This document shows positions 1-9,471 of a stretch of 37,187 nucleotides of DNA, piece after piece. This DNA is from Endozoicomonas atrinae (GTDB lineage Bacteria > Pseudomonadota > Gammaproteobacteria > Pseudomonadales > Endozoicomonadaceae): contig NZ_LUKQ02000035.1 in NCBI RefSeq assembly GCF_001647025.1, positions 1 through 37,187 of the forward strand, given 5' to 3'. A model generated the notes under the pieces. The model did no database searches, was not told the origin of the DNA, and worked only from the letters and a program-made list of their open reading frames with translations. The first letter of the stretch is position 1. Each line of letters starts with the position of its first letter. A program made the translations under genes and the position numbers.

Positions 1-66
1 ATCATCCTGAGTTTTAATCTGACTGGCTATTTGATCTACCAGTTTTTCGTTGATTTCAACGCTCAT
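1..66 (-). CDS. Transposase, N-terminal 22 codons only (cut by window edge)
   Basis: The start codon is at 66 on the minus strand, preceded by GGAG at 83-86. The peptide begins MSVEINEKLVDQIASQIKTQ and then DD, running off the window. The Q-I-K-T-Q-D-D pattern resembles the start of IS256-family (Transposase_mut) proteins, where a D-D-L segment leads into the conserved A-E-L-x-x-H-L-G-Y region; that region lies outside the window. The gene is probably intact in the genome and truncated only because the contig ends here. Confidence 0.6.
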   Translation of the reverse strand, partial: MSVEINEKLVDQIASQIKTQDD

Positions 67-127
67 TGTTATTCTCCATTTTGGAGTATTAACGACAAGC
101 GTTTACACAATTTAAATTACATTCCCT
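1..127 (-). mobile_element. Left IS end (probable IS256 family), transposase reading out of the window
   Basis: This stretch is a perfect 127-base inverted copy of 37061-37187. Identity stops at base 128, which marks the outer edge of the element. The sequence after the boundary (atttaaattgtgtaaacgct on the minus strand) is a plausible terminal inverted repeat, and it is followed by a Shine-Dalgarno sequence and a transposase start. The two flanks just inside the elements (gcatttaaa at 128-136 and caggttttt at 37052-37060) do not match as a target duplication. That is expected if the two ends belong to different IS copies. The family call rests on only 22 transposase residues and the look of the ends. 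Confidence 0.75.
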
Positions 128-171
128 GCATTTAAAGATTATGAACAGGCTCTGAGCCCCGTCTGAGTGGA

Positions 172-642
172 TTATTGCATTCTCACAACACGAGTCGTGC
201 CTCCCTGTGTCAGAATCTTAACCGTATCACCAACCTGCAATGGCGCTTTTGGGTCAACCTCCTGAACCACTGAGATATATTTACCACTGTCGAGACGTAT
301 GGTCATTTCAAGGCCCTGCTGCGTAGTCAGCTCTTTTTCCGCCATATTACCCAGCACGCCCCCAGCCACACCACCGAGAATAGCTGCAATATCACTGCCT
401 TTACCACCACCTACGCTTGAACCGGCAATACCACCAATAGCTGCACCGGCAACAGTCCCCACAGCCCCTTCAGTGCCTTCCAGTTTGACATGCTGCAGTT
501 CAGAAATAGTACCAAAACTGACCTGCTGAATTCGGCGAGCCTCACTGCTTGAATAAGTTGTGCCCGTGCTGTCAGTCATGCAACCTGACAACAAAACGGC
601 AAAAATGATGGGCAATATAGCCCAATAGCGACTCAAGTTCAT
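172..642 (-). CDS. SlyB/Pcp-like outer-membrane lipoprotein with glycine-zipper segment
   Basis: This 156-residue protein begins with a lipoprotein signal: a short basic start, a hydrophobic run (about residues 6-18) and the lipobox L-S-G-C with Cys21 as the lipidated residue. Residues about 60-100 are rich in Gly and Ala in a glycine-zipper pattern (AGAAIGGIAGSSVGGG and AAILGGVAGGVLGN), as in SlyB/Pcp/17-kDa antigen proteins (glycine zipper 2TM family). The C-terminal 55 residues look like the family's small beta domain. Length is typical (about 155). An AAGGAG Shine-Dalgarno lies just upstream of the start. Known members are envelope-stress lipoproteins of the outer membrane. The IS boundary at 127 lies only 44 bases past the stop, so the gene is complete but has lost its original downstream context. 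Confidence 0.85.
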   Translation of the reverse strand: MNLSRYWAILPIIFAVLLSGCMTDSTGTTYSSSEARRIQQVSFGTISELQHVKLEGTEGAVGTVAGAAIGGIAGSSVGGGKGSDIAAILGGVAGGVLGNMAEKELTTQQGLEMTIRLDSGKYISVVQEVDPKAPLQVGDTVKILTQGGTTRVVRMQ

Positions 643-733
643 GATTTCAACTCCTTAAATCTGAGTAACTATAGTACCTGATAACAGAGCAGCTTGTGAC
701 TTAAGCCATATTCATGGAAAGTAAAATCGAGTA

Positions 734-755
734 AAGGTTTCACCGGAGAAACCTT
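734..755 (-). terminator. Hairpin downstream of the 785-1561 gene
   Basis: Perfect 8-bp arms, aaggtttc at 734-741 and gaaacctt at 748-755, enclose a 6-base loop. On the minus strand only a weak T run (ttta) follows. It lies about 30 bases beyond the second stop of the 785-1561 gene, so a terminator is the simplest reading. It could instead belong to the leader of the lipoprotein gene. Confidence 0.4.
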
Positions 756-784
756 GAAGTGTACTGAAGGGGTCTTGTTAAACG

Positions 785-1561
785 TTATCGAGCCTTGTCT
801 ATTTCCTGAAGCTCAATGAACTGGGCGAAACGACTCCCAAAAATTGTACGCTCATCTGCTTCCTGTATCTCCAGAAGATCCAAGGCACTCGTATACTGAC
901 TTTCTGGGGAAGAAGAATTTGTTGGGGTAGGCAGCTTTTCACGATGAAGCATTATATCTGGCGAGCGAGCTGGATCGCTTCTATCCTAAAGATCTGTACT
1001 CACAATATCCTCTTCCTGTAAAACAGGCAGCTCCTCATTTTTCAGCGTTAAAGCCTTATCTTCATTCGATGGAACCTGGGCAGTATTGATACTCACCTCC
1101 GGCTGACGCGTCATAATAGGTGTCGCCCCATCTTCAACCAAAGGGTGAGTACATTCAGGCATTAGTGTTCTTAAAGGCCCCTCACCAAAATTTGTTGCAC
1201 TCGCCTCTTCAAAGATGTCCATGCAATCATAAATACACCTCAGGATGCTGCAACATACGCCATCTCCTGAAGGACGGCTATAATTTGCCAGATAAATCAT
1301 CTCTTGATGTTCTTCTTGACACTTCAGGCAAACTTTTCTTTCTAACAACTCTTTGGACTCAATAGAAGAGTCCAAAGAAGCTGATTCAGCCTCTCCGCGA
1401 AGAGATGCGCCTTGGGAGTTTTGTTGACTCACGACTTTTCTGCCTCCACTAATTTGCCATTTGACAGGTATTTCCTCCTGCTTGTCAGACCCTTCATACG
1501 TAAACCCACCCTGTCTGGACTTCAGGGATAATATCTGCTCGATAATATTATTGCCCGCCAC
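785..1561 (-). pseudogene. Orphan gene interrupted by an in-frame amber codon (191 aa + 66 aa)
   Basis: An open frame starts at ATG 1561 and runs 191 codons to a TAG at 986-988. The same frame then stays open for another 66 sense codons before TAA at 785-787. The continuation looks like ordinary coding sequence (DRSDPARSPDI, then MLHREKLPTPTNSS, and SRFAQFIELQEIDKAR at the end). I do not recognise a family. The protein is hydrophilic with no signal peptide or membrane segment. It has a cysteine-rich centre (a C-L-K-C pair near residues 78-81 and a cluster around V-C-C-S-I-L-R-C), which might bind metal or be structural. Either a nonsense mutation has split a 258-residue protein, the amber is read through, or the first 191 residues are the real product. 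An internal ATG at 952 could restart translation of a 55-residue fragment. The gene lies downstream of purL behind a terminator. Confidence 0.5.
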
Positions 1562-1663
1562 TATATAAGCCCTCCTGCCACATACAATTTACAGACAATA
1601 CCCTTACAAAACAGTTCACTTTCACATACTAGAACCTCTCTCCCCCTTGATTGAAAAGCAAAA

Positions 1664-1700
1664 AAAAGCCGGTCCTCCAAAAGGAAGGCCGGCTTTTTCA
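1664..1700 (-). terminator. Rho-independent terminator of purL
   Basis: On the minus strand a strong GC-rich hairpin (aaagccggccttcc paired with ggaggaccggcttt, with a few mismatches) is followed by a T run (ttttttt). It begins about 20 bases after the purL stop. The opposite strand also ends in Ts, so the element may work in both directions. Confidence 0.85.
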
Positions 1701-1718
1701 GACAGGTAAGTCGTTTAT

Positions 1719-4700
1719 TTAACTTACCCATACCCGGGCGTTCCGGAACATTCTCATCAGCGGAGCATCTTCACCCCAATGATCAGGATGCCAGCTGTTT
1801 TGAACTGTACGGAATACCCGCTCAGGATGGGGCATCATAATGGTTACCCGACCATCGGCAGAGGTCAGGCCAGTAACGCCCTGAACAGAGCCGTTGGGGT
1901 TGTAGGGGTAACGAGTGGTTGGTTTACCCTGATTATCCACAAACTTCAAAGACACCTGACCACTGATGGCCAGTCGATCCAGATGAGCCGGGTCGGCAAA
2001 CTCGGCATGCCCTTCTCCATGGGCGACGGCAATTGGCATACGGGCACCGTCCATCCCCTGGAAGAAGATTGAGCGGCTCTTCTGAACCTCAACCATCGCC
2101 ACTCGAGCCTCAAACTGCTCAGACTGGTTGCGGACAAAGTGAGGCCAGTAGTCAGCACCGGGAATCAGATCATGCAGGTTGGAGAGCATCTGGCAGCCAT
2201 TGCACACACCCAGGGCAAAACTATCCCGACGATCAAAGAAACGGGCAAACTGATCACGGGCCTGCTCATTAAAGAGGATGGATTTTGCCCAGCCTTCACC
2301 AGCCCCCAGGACATCCCCATAAGAGAAGCCACCACAGGCCACCAGGCCTTTGAACTCCTCCAGAGTGCGACGCCCCGACAGAATATCGCTCATGTGGACA
2401 TCAACGGTTCTGAAACCAGCCCGGTCAAATGCAGCGGCCATCTCTACCTGACCATTGACGCCCTGCTCGCGCAAAATAGCCATGGCGGGACGAACACCTG
2501 TGTTGATATAGGGAGCAGCCACATCCAGTGAGATATCGTATGGCAATGAAGCATGAAGCCCACCATCACGATCATCCAGGAGGTTATCGTATTCCTGTCG
2601 TGCACACTCTGCATTATCCCGCAGCGCCTGAATGCGATAGCTGGTTTCTGCCCACCAGCGCTGGAACTTGATCCGGCTTTCACTCACCAGCTCAGAACCA
2701 TTGAACCGGAAAGATACCCGCTGACCAGCACCCAGGGTACCAATGGTGTGGGAACAGGCAGCCAGACCATGCTGAGCCAGTATATCCTTGGCAACCCCTT
2801 TCTCACGGTGGCGTACCTGGATAACAGCACCCAGCTCTTCATTGAACAGTGCTGGCAGGACCATGGATTTGTTGCCCGCCAGCTTGTCCAGATCAATGGA
2901 AACCCCCGTATGACCGGCAAACGCCATCTCAATCAGGGTGGTAAACAGGCCACCATCAGAGCGGTCGTGGTAGGCCAGTAGCAGATCTTTATCCATCAGT
3001 TCCTGAATGGCATTAAAGAACCCTTTCAGGTCTTCCGAAGAGTTAACATCCGGTGCAGAGTCACCGACCTGACCATAAACCTGAGCCAGCGCTGAACCAC
3101 CCAGTCGGTTGTGATCACGACCAAGGTCAATCAACAGCAGGTCGGTATCCCCCTGATCAGTCCTCAGCTGCGGCGTAACCGTCTTGCGAATATCCTGGAC
3201 AGGAGCAAATGCCGAAATAACCAGCGACAATGGAGAGGTAACACTTTTCTCTTCACCATTTTCCTGCCACTGGGTCCTCATGGACATCGAGTCTTTGCCC
3301 ACCGGAATAGCAATACCCAGCGCCGGACAAAGCTCCATACCCACGGTTTTAACGGTATCGTACAGGTTTTCATCTTCACCCGGATGACCGGCTGCTGCCA
3401 TCCAGTTGGCCGACAGTTTGATATCTCCGATTTTATCAATTCGGGCAGCGGCAATATTGGTGATCGCTTCACCAATCGCCATACGACCGGAGGCAGGAGC
3501 GTTGATCAGGGCGAGTGGTGTCCGTTCGCCCATCGACATGGCTTCTCCGGTATACCCTTCAAACGCCGAGGCGGTTACCGCACAGTCAGCTACTGGGACC
3601 TGCCAGGGGCCCACCATCTGATCACGATTAACCAGACCGGTAATGGTTCTGTCACCAATGGTGATCAGGAAATTCTTGCTGGCAACTGATGGTAGTTTTA
3701 ATACCCGCTCCATCGCTTCAAGCAGTTTGACATCGGTCAGGTCGAGGGGATCACGCTCAAACGACTGACGTTGAACCTCACGATGCATCTTGGGTGGTTT
3801 ACCCAGCAGTACATCCAGGGGCATATCCACCGGGTGGTTCTTGAAGTGGCTGTCATCCAGCAACAGTCGCGGTTCTTCTGTCGCTTCACCGACCACCGCA
3901 TAAGGGCAGCGCTCCTGCTGACAGATCGCCTCGAATCGAGGAAGGTCCTCTGCAGCGACCGCCATGACATAGCGTTCCTGGGACTCATTACACCAGAGCG
4001 CCAGCGGCGACATCCCGGGCTCATCATTATTAATGGCACGCAACTGGAAGTGACCTCCCCGGCCACCATCACTGACCAGCTCAGGGAGAGCATTGGAAAG
4101 GCCACCGGCACCCACGTCATGAATAAATGCAATGGGATTCCTGTCACCCTGCTGCCAGCACCGGTCAATGACCTCCTGACAGCGACGCTCCATTTCCGGG
4201 TTATCTCGTTGCACACTGGCAAAGTCCAGATCTTCCTGGCCTTCACCCGAAGTCATGGAAGAGGCTGCACCACCACCCAGACCAATCTGCATGGCAGGAC
4301 CACCCAGAACTATCAGCTTGGCGCCGACCGGGATCTCCCCTTTTTCAACGTGTTCAGCTTTTATATTGCCAAGACCACCAGCCAGCATGATCGGTTTGTG
4401 ATACCCACGCACCTCATAACCAGCAGTGCCTTTTACGCTGGCTTCAAAGGTACGGAAATAGCCACAGAGGTTCGGACGACCAAACTCATTATTAAAGCCG
4501 GCACCACCCAATGGTCCATCAATCATGATCTCCAGTGGTGAGACAATTCGCTCTGGCTTGCCATAATTCTGTTCCCAGGGCTGCTCATATCCCGGAATGT
4601 TCAGGTTAGACACGGTGAATCCCGTCAGGCCTGCCTTGGGCTTGGATCCCTTGCCTGTGGCTCCTTCATCGCGAATTTCACCACCAGAACCCGTTGCAGC

Positions 4701-5645
4701 ACCCGCCCATGGCGCGATGGCGGTCGGGTGGTTGTGGGTTTCTACTTTCATGAGGATATGAATGTCTTCCTCATTGAAGCCATATTCACGGCTCTCAGCT
4801 TCAGGGTAAAACCGCTTTGAGTGGAAACCTTCAATAACAGAGGCGTTATCTTTATAGGCCGATAACACCCCGTCACTGTGCATGGCATGGGTATTTCGGA
4901 TCATCTTGAACAGGGAAAGCTCCTGCTCTTCACCATCGATACTCCAGGACGCATTAAAAATTTTATGTCGGCAGTGTTCTGAGTTCGCCTGGGCAAACAT
5001 CATCAACTCAACATCAGTAGGGTCCCGTTCGAGCTTCTGATAACTCTCCACCAGATAGTCGATTTCATCATCTGCGAGTGCCAGACCGAGGGACTGATTT
5101 GCCCCAGCCAATGCCTCTCTGCCGCCTTCCAGAACGGGTACAGTCGTCATAGGGGCAGGTTCGGACACAGCAAACAATGTTGGAATCTCATGCTCATCAC
5201 GGAAGACTGCCTGGGTCATCCGGTCATGCAGTAAATCAGCAATCAGTGCTTCCTGGTCTCCAGATAAGGTGGCATCAGCAAACACCACAAAACGAACGCC
5301 TCGCTCGATTCGCTGCACCATGCCAAGGCCACAATTGTGAGCAATATCGGATGCTTTACTGGACCAGGGGGAAATCGTGCCCGGACGGGGAACCACCAGA
5401 AATTCTGCCTGAGAGGCAAAGTTTTCTGGCTCTGTCTGTTGAATCTTTGGGCCATATGTCAAAAGCCTGGCCAGAATATCCGCCTGCCTTTCACTTAGTC
5501 CTTTTTCACAGGACGACTGGATTTTGACGTAATGCTGGAATTCAGCAACAACACAGGAGATCTCTGGCACTTTGCTCTGCAACTGAGCAAGCAGCTTTTG
5601 ACTGCGGAACTGGGAAAGTGCAGGGGCGCCACGCAGTATCAGCAT
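1719..5645 (-). CDS. purL: Phosphoribosylformylglycinamidine synthase (FGAM synthetase), large single-chain form
   Basis: PurL converts formylglycinamide ribonucleotide, glutamine and ATP to formylglycinamidine ribonucleotide in step four of cytosolic de novo purine synthesis. At 1308 residues it is the large gammaproteobacterial form, which fuses the PurS-like N-terminal part, the tandem AIRS-like synthetase halves and a glutaminase. Visible landmarks include the N-terminal substrate region [10 protein letters not shown], the [11 protein letters not shown] segment, the D-V-G-A-G-G-L-S-N motif, and a C-terminal class I amidotransferase domain with the nucleophile in [10 protein letters not shown] and the PHPERVFR ending. 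The start ([14 protein letters not shown]) matches the usual family start. A clear terminator follows. No PUR box could be found by eye in the 220 bases between it and tadA. Confidence 0.98.
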   Translation of the reverse strand: MLILRGAPALSQFRSQKLLAQLQSKVPEISCVVAEFQHYVKIQSSCEKGLSERQADILARLLTYGPKIQQTEPENFASQAEFLVVPRPGTISPWSSKASDIAHNCGLGMVQRIERGVRFVVFADATLSGDQEALIADLLHDRMTQAVFRDEHEIPTLFAVSEPAPMTTVPVLEGGREALAGANQSLGLALADDEIDYLVESYQKLERDPTDVELMMFAQANSEHCRHKIFNASWSIDGEEQELSLFKMIRNTHAMHSDGVLSAYKDNASVIEGFHSKRFYPEAESREYGFNEEDIHILMKVETHNHPTAIAPWAGAATGSGGEIRDEGATGKGSKPKAGLTGFTVSNLNIPGYEQPWEQNYGKPERIVSPLEIMIDGPLGGAGFNNEFGRPNLCGYFRTFEASVKGTAGYEVRGYHKPIMLAGGLGNIKAEHVEKGEIPVGAKLIVLGGPAMQIGLGGGAASSMTSGEGQEDLDFASVQRDNPEMERRCQEVIDRCWQQGDRNPIAFIHDVGAGGLSNALPELVSDGGRGGHFQLRAINNDEPGMSPLALWCNESQERYVMAVAAEDLPRFEAICQQERCPYAVVGEATEEPRLLLDDSHFKNHPVDMPLDVLLGKPPKMHREVQRQSFERDPLDLTDVKLLEAMERVLKLPSVASKNFLITIGDRTITGLVNRDQMVGPWQVPVADCAVTASAFEGYTGEAMSMGERTPLALINAPASGRMAIGEAITNIAAARIDKIGDIKLSANWMAAAGHPGEDENLYDTVKTVGMELCPALGIAIPVGKDSMSMRTQWQENGEEKSVTSPLSLVISAFAPVQDIRKTVTPQLRTDQGDTDLLLIDLGRDHNRLGGSALAQVYGQVGDSAPDVNSSEDLKGFFNAIQELMDKDLLLAYHDRSDGGLFTTLIEMAFAGHTGVSIDLDKLAGNKSMVLPALFNEELGAVIQVRHREKGVAKDILAQHGLAACSHTIGTLGAGQRVSFRFNGSELVSESRIKFQRWWAETSYRIQALRDNAECARQEYDNLLDDRDGGLHASLPYDISLDVAAPYINTGVRPAMAILREQGVNGQVEMAAAFDRAGFRTVDVHMSDILSGRRTLEEFKGLVACGGFSYGDVLGAGEGWAKSILFNEQARDQFARFFDRRDSFALGVCNGCQMLSNLHDLIPGADYWPHFVRNQSEQFEARVAMVEVQKSRSIFFQGMDGARMPIAVAHGEGHAEFADPAHLDRLAISGQVSLKFVDNQGKPTTRYPYNPNGSVQGVTGLTSADGRVTIMMPHPERVFRTVQNSWHPDHWGEDAPLMRMFRNARVWVS

Positions 5646-5866
5646 GTTCTGGTCTGTCCTCGGGCCAATTAACAGCTATGAGGAGCTACAGCCTGGATGA
5701 GCTAATAATAATGAGCATCAGGAAGCCCGCATGAATGGCCACTTCCTGATTGGATTACAAGCCAGTCCTTATGCTACAGCCTCTCAACTCAGGGGGATGA
5801 TCAAAGGCTGCCTATCATAATCGAAACCAGCCTTCGGAAACCAGCAATCATAGGCCATTTCTTATG

Positions 5867-6361
5867 CTATTTATCAACAAAAGGCTGCTTTCTTCGCTCT
5901 TCACGAATCTGTTGGCGCCGAAAACGGAAAAAATCACTGATCATCTCACTGCATTCAGCCTGAAGAACACCACCAGTAACCTCTACCCGGTGGTTCATCT
6001 GTGGCTGCTCAAGAACCCTCGCAGCACTGGCAACGGCTCCGGCCTTCGGTTCTGCTGCGCCGTATATCAGGCGCCGAATCCGGCTGTGAACAATGGCGCC
6101 CGCACACATGGTACAGGGCTCTAGCGTAACATAGAGGTCACAATCCAGCAGGCGGTAGTTCCCAATGAATGCCGCTGCCGACTGAAGCGCCAGAATTTCA
6201 GCATGAGCAACCGGGTTACAGGATGAAATGGGCTGATTACAGGCCCGGGCTATAATTTGACCGTCCTTAACCACCACAGCACCGACGGGAACCTCGCCCA
6301 TGGCTCGGCCTTTATCAGCTTCCAGCAGGGCTTCCTTCATCCAAATGGCGTCATCAATCAC
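5867..6361 (-). CDS. tadA: tRNA-specific adenosine deaminase
   Basis: TadA deaminates A34 to inosine in the anticodon of tRNA-Arg(ACG), allowing one tRNA to read several codons. The 164-residue protein carries the zinc-dependent cytidine/deoxycytidylate deaminase signature: His53-Ala-Glu55 (HAE, with the catalytic proton-shuttle Glu) and Pro82-Cys83-x-x-Cys86 (PCTMC, the zinc-binding cysteines). The C-terminal segment SDFFRFRRQQ is typical of bacterial TadA. No strong Shine-Dalgarno precedes the ATG at 6361, so Met8 is a possible alternative start. It is transcribed in the same direction as purL, 221 bases upstream of it. Confidence 0.96.
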   Translation of the reverse strand: MIDDAIWMKEALLEADKGRAMGEVPVGAVVVKDGQIIARACNQPISSCNPVAHAEILALQSAAAFIGNYRLLDCDLYVTLEPCTMCAGAIVHSRIRRLIYGAAEPKAGAVASAARVLEQPQMNHRVEVTGGVLQAECSEMISDFFRFRRQQIREERRKQPFVDK

Positions 6362-6785
6362 AAACTATCTACCAAACAACATTAGGCTCTGTTGACTCTG
6401 GGCTTATAACTCAGGGCTTACGCAACGGAAGGTTTTACCCAGAATACATCCACCATCGATACAACAACTTGAAAGATAAAGACATTCCTGCTTCCACAGC
6501 ACCTGGACAGCAGCGTTCTGGCTTGTAATGGGGAGAAACCATATGCCAACAAATCCTGACAGCCTTTAATGATTTTGTATCATGAAGGAAAGCGGCAGGC
6601 TTTTCATCCCTTGATTTGAGCATTTCTTTTTAGCTTTTTATGAAATGTGACAATCAGCCGATTAAATCTATGGATTTTTTCCCCATGCGGAATGTCTGAG
6701 CTATATATAGTGTCTAAGCTATAAATAGATTATCAAAAATAAATTGCTCAACTATGAAAAATAAATCAGTGGAGGGAAGGGCCTG
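6362..6785. other. 424-base intergenic region between tadA and the T3SS chaperone gene
   Basis: No convincing gene is present. A 62-codon minus-strand open frame (6435-6623) has no Shine-Dalgarno and no recognisable motif. The right-hand 120 bases are very AT-rich and contain a tandem 18-base repeat followed by GGAGGGAAGGG, so this part is probably the promoter region of the type III secretion genes. The left part holds divergent upstream sequence for tadA. Confidence 0.6.
6693..6728 (+). promoter_or_regulatory. Tandem 18-base direct repeat upstream of the T3SS chaperone
   Basis: Two exactly adjacent copies, tgtctgagctatatatag (6693-6710) and tgtctaagctataaatag (6711-6728), differ at two positions. 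Each holds a TATA-rich half resembling a -10 box, and the pair lies 57 bases upstream of the start codon. Two readings fit: tandem binding sites for an activator of the secretion genes, or duplicated promoter -10 regions. No good -35 TTGACA is seen. Confidence 0.45.
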
Positions 6786-7292
6786 ATGTCTTTCAAGCAG
6801 AATGTAGAACAACATCTACAACACTTTGCCCAGAGCATCGGCCTGGGAGAACTCAAATTAAACGAACATGATGCCTGTGGTCTGTGTTTTGACGATACCT
6901 TAATCGTTAACATGGAGTATCTGGAGGATGATGAAGCTCTGGTGTTCGTTGCTTCTGTTCGACCTATGATTACCCATGACAGCCCGGAAAAAACTGCATT
7001 GCTGGAAAAAATGTGTTCACTGAACCTCCAGCATCATAGCATGCAGGGGGCATTTCTGGCATTGAACCATGATAAAACCGAAGTGTTGTTGATTCGTTCC
7101 CTTCAGGCTTCCTGTGATTATGGTTTATTTGAGTCCACTCTGGAAAAGTTCGTTAATACCCTGGAATGGTGTGTCAGTGAGCTGGATGAGTCCAAACAGG
7201 AACAGGCCTCTTCAACAACAACACCTCCCCGCCCTCAAAGTGGTTCCGGAGGGACTCCTGGAGGCCCAGGCGATATGGGAATGATGGTTTAA
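6786..7292 (+). CDS. CesT/SycE-like type III secretion chaperone
   Basis: The 168-residue acidic protein fits the class I type III secretion chaperone family (CesT/Tir chaperone fold), small dimeric cytosolic proteins that hold effectors unfolded and deliver them to the secretion ATPase. Features seen are an N-terminal helix with LQHFAQSIGL, the beta-rich middle (CGLCFDDTLIVNMEY, ALVFVASV), a central helix (EKMCSLNLQHHSMQGAFLAL) and a C-terminal helix (LEKFVNTLEWCVSEL). The last 30 residues are a Ser/Thr/Pro/Gly-rich tail (PPRPQSGSGGTPGGPGDMG) that the family normally lacks. A strong purine-rich Shine-Dalgarno (ggagggaaggg) precedes the ATG. It is the first gene of the plus-strand secretion block but is separated from sctN by a terminator, so it is probably its own transcription unit. 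Its client is not evident from position. Confidence 0.75.
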   Translation: MSFKQNVEQHLQHFAQSIGLGELKLNEHDACGLCFDDTLIVNMEYLEDDEALVFVASVRPMITHDSPEKTALLEKMCSLNLQHHSMQGAFLALNHDKTEVLLIRSLQASCDYGLFESTLEKFVNTLEWCVSELDESKQEQASSTTTPPRPQSGSGGTPGGPGDMGMMV

Positions 7293-7607
7293 CTCCCAGA
7301 ATATGCAATATAAAGAAGGGTTTCCATAGCCCTTCTTTTTTTTTCCGCTCTTATACCTGCATTTATTTTACCAACACCATTTCAGCTCGAAATCATCAGG
7401 CCGAAAAAAGAGTAGAAGCCTGTAATGGATTCGGGAATCCTTTATCCAGTTTTCAGCCACGTATTGAGTAGAAGAACTATACTCTGGCGCGTCTGGATAA
7501 TGACTCCATACTGCCAGGGCAGGAAGTACTGCGCTCTCCAGGTATGTAGAGCAGAAGGATCTCGATAGCAGCAAGTCCATAGAAAGAAAAATAATGGAGG
7601 CATCAAG
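7293..7607. other. 315-base gap between the chaperone gene and sctN
   Basis: It begins with a strong terminator at 7313-7344. The remaining 260 bases have open frames on both strands (a minus-strand 70-codon frame within 7368-7580 and a plus-strand 47-codon frame at 7425-7568), but neither has a Shine-Dalgarno or a recognisable motif. It presumably includes a promoter for the sctN-U operon, although I cannot point to a convincing -35/-10 pair. Confidence 0.5.
7313..7344 (+). terminator. Rho-independent terminator after the chaperone gene
   Basis: Perfect 8-bp arms aagaaggg (7313-7320) and cccttctt (7330-7337) with a 9-base loop, followed by seven further Ts. It lies about 20 bases after the chaperone stop. 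Confidence 0.88.
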
Positions 7608-8951
7608 TTGGCTGAAACTTTTAACTATCTCACCAGTGCACTGCAAAGTACCGTTGAAAGCGGCAGGCTGATTGATATTCGTGGTCGTGTTACTGAAGTT
7701 CAGGGAATGATCATCAAAGCGGCCGTGCCTGGTGTCAAAATTGGTGAGCTCTGTCAACTGGTATCTCCCAATAACCCTGATGACGGTGACCGGAACTCAT
7801 ACGCTGAAGTGGTTGGCTTCCAGGGGCACGAGACCGTGCTATCCCCTCTGGGTGAAATTATGGGGATCTCATCTACCACAGAAGTCATCCCGACCGGCAA
7901 AGTACATCACGTAGCCGTTGGCCCCCACCTTCTGGGCCATGTGCTGGACGGTATGGGCAACCCATTAAACCCTGACGCATTTAATGGCATTGAGCCTGAA
8001 GCGCATTATCCGGTTTATGCCGACGCCCCGGATCCGATGACCCGAAGAATCATTGACCATCCCATTCCACTGGGTGTGAAAGCCATTGATGGCATTCTGA
8101 CCTGCGGTGAAGGACAGAGAATGGGTATTTTTGCTGCGGCTGGTGGTGGTAAGAGTACCCTGCTGTCCATGCTGGTTAAGGGAGCTGAAGTAGATGTCAC
8201 CGTTCTTGCCCTGATCGGTGAACGGGGACGGGAACTGCGGGAGTTTATCGAGCACGACCTTGGGCCAGAAGGGGTTAAGAAGTCCGTTATTATTGTGGCG
8301 ACCTCCGACAAATCCTCCATGGAGCGCTCCAAAGCCGCGTACACAGCAACCGCCGTTGCTGAGTATTTTCGTGATAAAGGTAAACGGGTTCTTCTGCTGA
8401 TGGACTCTGTCACTCGCTTTGCCCGTGCCCAGCGTGAAATCGGGCTGGCTGCTGGAGAGCCGCCGACCCGCCGGGGTTTCCCGCCTTCTGTATTTGCCAC
8501 CCTCCCCAAGCTGATGGAACGTACGGGGATGTCGGATGTAGGCTCGATTACTGCGCTTTATACCGTACTGGTTGAAGGAGATGACATGACCGAACCGGTA
8601 GCGGATGAAACACGTTCGATTCTTGATGGGCATATTATTCTTTCCCGAAAGCTGGCCGCATCGGGGCATTACCCGGCAATTGATGTGCTTGCCAGTGCCA
8701 GCCGTGTCATGAATGCCATTACTACCGAAGATCACCGTGCTGCGGTCAATAGAGCAAGAGCCCTGATGTCCAAATACGAAGATATTGAGTTGCTGGTAAA
8801 AGTAGGCGAATACAAACAGGGGGCTGACCCACTGGCTGACGAAGCCATTCAGAAAATTGAAACCATCCGGTCTTTTCTTAAACAGAGAACAGATGAACTG
8901 ATGCCGCTCGACCAGACTATTGCCCAATTACAGCAAATCGTAGGTTACTGA
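7608..8951 (+). CDS. sctN: Type III secretion ATPase SctN (YscN/SsaN family)
   Basis: SctN is the hexameric ATPase at the cytoplasmic base of the injectisome; it strips chaperones from and unfolds export substrates. The 447-residue length is typical. The F1-like N-terminal beta domain (about 1-95) leads to the catalytic domain with Walker A AAGGGKST (177-184), the GERGREL segment with the catalytic Glu near 205, and Walker B RVLLLMDS (260-267). [20 protein letters not shown] is highly characteristic of T3SS/flagellar ATPases. The start is TTG at 7608: GGAGG at 7596-7600 is ideally placed for it, and the next in-frame ATG lies inside the conserved N-terminal domain. It opens a tight plus-strand operon, with sctO starting 4 bases after its stop. 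FliI is the main alternative, but the neighbours exclude it. Confidence 0.97.
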   Translation: MAETFNYLTSALQSTVESGRLIDIRGRVTEVQGMIIKAAVPGVKIGELCQLVSPNNPDDGDRNSYAEVVGFQGHETVLSPLGEIMGISSTTEVIPTGKVHHVAVGPHLLGHVLDGMGNPLNPDAFNGIEPEAHYPVYADAPDPMTRRIIDHPIPLGVKAIDGILTCGEGQRMGIFAAAGGGKSTLLSMLVKGAEVDVTVLALIGERGRELREFIEHDLGPEGVKKSVIIVATSDKSSMERSKAAYTATAVAEYFRDKGKRVLLLMDSVTRFARAQREIGLAAGEPPTRRGFPPSVFATLPKLMERTGMSDVGSITALYTVLVEGDDMTEPVADETRSILDGHIILSRKLAASGHYPAIDVLASASRVMNAITTEDHRAAVNRARALMSKYEDIELLVKVGEYKQGADPLADEAIQKIETIRSFLKQRTDELMPLDQTIAQLQQIVGY

Positions 8952-8955
8952 GAAT

Positions 8956-9459
8956 ATGCTGAAGGACCTGCTGAAGGTTAAAAACATACGCGAGCAGTCT
9001 GCTGAACGGGAGGTCAAACGCTGTGAGCATGAACTGAACCTCGCCCATCAGGAAGTCGAACGACGCAAGCAGGAAGTAGTACAGCGTCAACAGGAGCTGG
9101 AAGAATATATTGTATGGCGCAGTCAAGAAGAGCAGCGGCTATACGATAATATTATGAACACCAGTATTCAGCAGCATGATCTGGATCGGCTTAAGCAGAA
9201 AGTTGCCATGTTACGAGAGAAAGATGCCTCTCTGGAACAGGCAATTGCAGATGCAGAACAACGGGTGGTAGAAGCAGAACAACAGGTAGCCGAAGCAGAG
9301 CAGATACTTGAAGCAGCGAAACAGGCTCACTATAAGGCCAAGCTGGCTGTTGAGAAGTTTGAAGAGTTCTGCAAGGTACAGGATGAAGAGGCTGAGAAAG
9401 AGGCCAAACGTCTTGAAGACCTGGAGATGGAAGAGTTTACCGTTAAATCCAAGGAATAG
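8956..9459 (+). CDS. sctO: Type III secretion stalk protein SctO (YscO/FliJ-like)
   Basis: The 167-residue protein is almost entirely predicted alpha-helical coiled coil, with Glu/Gln/Lys/Arg-rich heptads from about residue 10 to 155 (for example QAIADAEQRVVEAEQQVAEA). SctO proteins form the central stalk that sits in the SctN hexamer and links it to the export gate SctV, like gamma subunit of F-ATPase. Sequence identity in this family is low, so the call depends on size, coiled-coil content and the invariant position between sctN and sctP. The N-terminal LKDLLKVKNIREQSAEREV matches the family start in style. The gene is spaced 4 bases from sctN and 12 from sctP. Confidence 0.88.
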   Translation: MLKDLLKVKNIREQSAEREVKRCEHELNLAHQEVERRKQEVVQRQQELEEYIVWRSQEEQRLYDNIMNTSIQQHDLDRLKQKVAMLREKDASLEQAIADAEQRVVEAEQQVAEAEQILEAAKQAHYKAKLAVEKFEEFCKVQDEEAEKEAKRLEDLEMEEFTVKSKE

Positions 9460-9471
9460 GAGTTAAACATC

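Noticed and set aside
3111-4541. Long frames opposite purL
   Set aside because: Antisense shadows with no independent start signals or motifs.
5646-5866. Search for a PUR box in the purL upstream region
   Set aside because: No acgcaaacgtttgcgt-like site could be seen, so no regulatory call is made.
6384-6396. Shared 13-mer aggctctgttgac at 6384 and 33542
   Set aside because: Matches of 13 bases between two places are expected by chance in a window this size; only the second site has transposase remnants beside it.
6435-6623. 62-codon minus-strand frame between tadA and the chaperone
   Set aside because: No ribosome-binding site, no motif and odd Trp/Cys-rich composition; likely chance.
7368-7757. 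Minus-strand frame overlapping the start of sctN
   Set aside because: It overlaps the conserved sctN coding region and has no Shine-Dalgarno. The part outside sctN (7368-7580) looks somewhat protein-like but cannot be supported.
7965-8927. 320-codon minus-strand frame opposite sctN
   Set aside because: Antisense shadow of a well-supported ATPase gene.
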